Positions 54,084 to 55,042 of a stretch of DNA of 55,042 bases are shown piece by piece (within the stretch, counting starts at the first letter, position 1; each line of letters starts with the position of its first letter). Origin of the DNA: Flavobacterium fryxellicola (GTDB lineage Bacteria > Bacteroidota > Bacteroidia > Flavobacteriales > Flavobacteriaceae); NCBI RefSeq assembly GCF_900143245.1, contig NZ_FRDK01000014.1, positions 1-55,042 on the forward strand, in the 5' to 3' direction. A program made the translations under genes and the position numbers. The notes under the pieces were generated by a model. The model searched no databases. It saw nothing but the letters and a program-made list of their open reading frames with translations, and was not told where the DNA came from.

Positions 54084-54704
54084 ATGGCTCAATTTATAAA
54101 AATATACCCCGATAAACCCAATGAAGTGGCAATTGCCAAAGTAGTTAAGGTTTTAAAAGATGGAGGATTAGTGATTTACCCCACAGATACCGTCTACGGA
54201 TTGGGTTGTGATATTACGAATACCAAGGCTTTGGAGCGCATTGCAAAGATAAAAGGAGTAAAACTTGATAAAGCAAATTTCTCTTTTATTTGTCATGACT
54301 TGAGCAATATTTCAGATTACGTGCGACAAATAGACACAGCTACTTTTAAGATATTAAAAAGGGCTTTGCCAGGACCGTACACTTTTATTTTACCAGGAAA
54401 CAATAATTTACCTAAAGAATTCAAAAAGAAAACTACGGTAGGGATTAGGGTTCCTGATAATTCAATTGCCTTGGAAATTGTCAAGTTGCTTGGCAATCCT
54501 ATTGTATCGACTTCCATTCATGATGATGATGATGTGATTGAATATACCACTGATCCAGAACTGATTTTCGAAAAATGGCAAAACCTTGTAGACCTAGTTA
54601 TCGATGGCGGTTATGGTGATAATGTAGGTTCTACAATAATCGATTTGTCCGGCGAGGAGCCTACTGTAGTAAGAGTAGGTAAAGGAAGTTTAGATATTTT
54701 GTAA
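54084..54704 (+). CDS. Sua5/YciO/YrdC-family protein (threonylcarbamoyl-AMP synthase-like)
   Basis: A 206-residue YrdC-fold protein. The nucleotide-binding stretch is GGLVIYPTDTVYGLGCD near 27-43, then KRALPGPYTFILP near 90-102 and TVGIRVPDN near 118-126, as in the family. TsaC/Sua5 makes the threonylcarbamoyl-AMP used for t6A37 in tRNA. The length and the segment KLDKANFSFICHDLSNIS are closer to the YciO branch, whose role is less certain, so the tRNA function is likely but not proven here. It follows the helicase gene on the same strand. Confidence 0.85.
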   Translation: MAQFIKIYPDKPNEVAIAKVVKVLKDGGLVIYPTDTVYGLGCDITNTKALERIAKIKGVKLDKANFSFICHDLSNISDYVRQIDTATFKILKRALPGPYTFILPGNNNLPKEFKKKTTVGIRVPDNSIALEIVKLLGNPIVSTSIHDDDDVIEYTTDPELIFEKWQNLVDLVIDGGYGDNVGSTIIDLSGEEPTVVRVGKGSLDIL

Positions 54705-54728
54705 AAATGTAAAAATTTGGCAAAATAT

Positions 54729-54758
54729 TTGATACTTTATTATAAATTTTTATATTTG
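54729..54758 (+). promoter_or_regulatory. Promoter of a short transcription unit
   Basis: TTG at 54729-54731, a 19-base spacer and TATATTTG at 54751-54758: a full match to the flavobacterial pattern, just downstream of the Sua5-like gene. Transcription would start near 54765. Confidence 0.7.
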
Positions 54759-54794
54759 CTGATAGTTTACAATTTTTAATTACAAAATAATAGC

Positions 54795-54839
54795 ATGTTA
54801 TTCTTAATTATATTTAATTGGTTGTTAAAGAAAAATTGA
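54795..54839 (+). CDS. Possible 14-residue hydrophobic peptide
   Basis: ATG to TGA frame for MLFLIIFNWLLKKN inside the short transcription unit. The composition resembles tiny membrane-active peptides, such as type I toxin peptides, but a frame this short is easily chance. No ribosome-binding site is visible, which is normal in this phylum. Confidence 0.25.
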   Translation: MLFLIIFNWLLKKN

Positions 54840-54850
54840 GGATACATAAA

Positions 54851-54877
54851 GGCAGGCCAATTGGCCTGCTTTTTTTG
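54851..54877 (+). terminator. Terminator of the short unit
   Basis: GCAGGCC AATT GGCCTGC, a perfect palindrome (54852-54869), followed by eight T residues. Confidence 0.9.
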
Positions 54878-54925
54878 TTTCAATCTAAAGTCAATTTTTG
54901 TACAAGTTTCAGAATAGAAATATAG

Positions 54926-54952
54926 CAAAAAAAAACGCCTCAAATTTGGAGG
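54926..54952 (-). terminator. Second minus-strand terminator-like hairpin
   Basis: On the minus strand, a CCTC/GAGG stem with an AT loop is followed by CG and a nine-T tract. It lies downstream, in minus-strand terms, of the stronger one at the window edge, so it may be a backup. Confidence 0.4.
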
Positions 54953-54999
54953 GCACTGAAAAACATCGTCTGTTTTGATTTGTGTCATTTTTATAGACC

Positions 55000-55042
55000 A
55001 AAAAAAACGCTTATAATCGAATTTTTAAGATTCGTTATAAGC
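55000..55042 (-). terminator. Terminator of a minus-strand gene beyond the right edge
   Basis: GCTTATAACGAAT and ATTCGATTATAAGC (read on the minus strand) form a long stem with one mismatch, followed by G and eight T residues. It marks the 3' end of a gene whose coding part lies outside the window. Confidence 0.7.

Larger units (their letters stand above)
54765..54877 (+). ncRNA. Candidate small RNA or short mRNA of about 113 bases
   Basis: Bounded by a full promoter and a perfect terminator, with no standard gene between. It contains a 14-codon frame (54795-54839) for MLFLIIFNWLLKKN, a hydrophobic stretch with a basic end. It could be a small regulatory RNA, a leader of something lost, or a peptide-coding message. 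Boundaries are inferred from the signals. Confidence 0.45.

Overview
The window comes from an AT-rich chromosome of the Bacteroidota, most likely a Flavobacterium or close relative. Four things point there: -7 boxes of the form TAnnTTTG in front of many genes, several with a TTG about 19-24 bases upstream; a PorQ-type protein of the type IX secretion system; poor Shine-Dalgarno sites; and gene families typical of flavobacteria (UMF1 transporter, head-GIN/DUF2807, DUF779, DUF2683, fasciclin). Most of the DNA is core metabolism and housekeeping. The unusual material sits in the gaps.

Layout. 1-1.2 kb: decayed IS21-type transposase end and a small HNH-like gene. 1.4-4.7 kb: exported amidase, MsrB, alpha/beta hydrolase. 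4.9-12.6 kb: glycogen locus glgA-glgC-glgB, a wrecked GxxExxY gene, then a GH31 alpha-glucosidase. 12.6-16.4 kb: M48 lipoprotein protease, UMF1 transporter, head-GIN protein and a broken ECF sigma gene just upstream of it. 16.7-23.1 kb: lon, porQ-cmk, nucleoside transporter, YoeB toxin with a DUF2683 antitoxin. 23.4-28.7 kb: rpsA, fasciclin protein, pheT. 28.9-32.9 kb: aldehyde dehydrogenase, alcohol dehydrogenase, DUF779 protein and AraC regulator. 33.0-39.5 kb: bestrophin and a complete RND efflux operon on the minus strand. 39.8-41.9 kb: recG. 41.9-43.2 kb: a repeat-rich gap with two hairpin elements and a 49-codon frame. 43.2-54.7 kb: small membrane protein, DUF1697, GAF-histidine kinase, Dph6-like ATPase, M1 peptidase, class A beta-lactamase-like lipoprotein, a membrane-anchored unknown, TSUP permease, UvrD/PcrA helicase and a Sua5/YciO protein. 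54.7-55.0 kb: a possible stand-alone short transcription unit and the terminator of a gene beyond the right edge.

How genes work together. GlgC makes ADP-glucose, GlgA polymerises it, GlgB branches it, and the GH31 enzyme probably trims alpha-glucosides. The Ald/Adh/DUF779/AraC set looks like an inducible alcohol and aldehyde oxidation module. Adaptor, RND pump and TolC-like channel form one tripartite exporter. The sigma-factor remnant suggests that the head-GIN gene lost its own regulator.

I see no CRISPR array, rRNA, tRNA, prophage or intact mobile element. The best candidates for something undescribed are the short promoter-terminator unit at the right end, the two structured repeat elements at 42.1-42.6 kb, and the rpsA leader. 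These rest on sequence pattern only. All family names come from motif recognition, with no database search.
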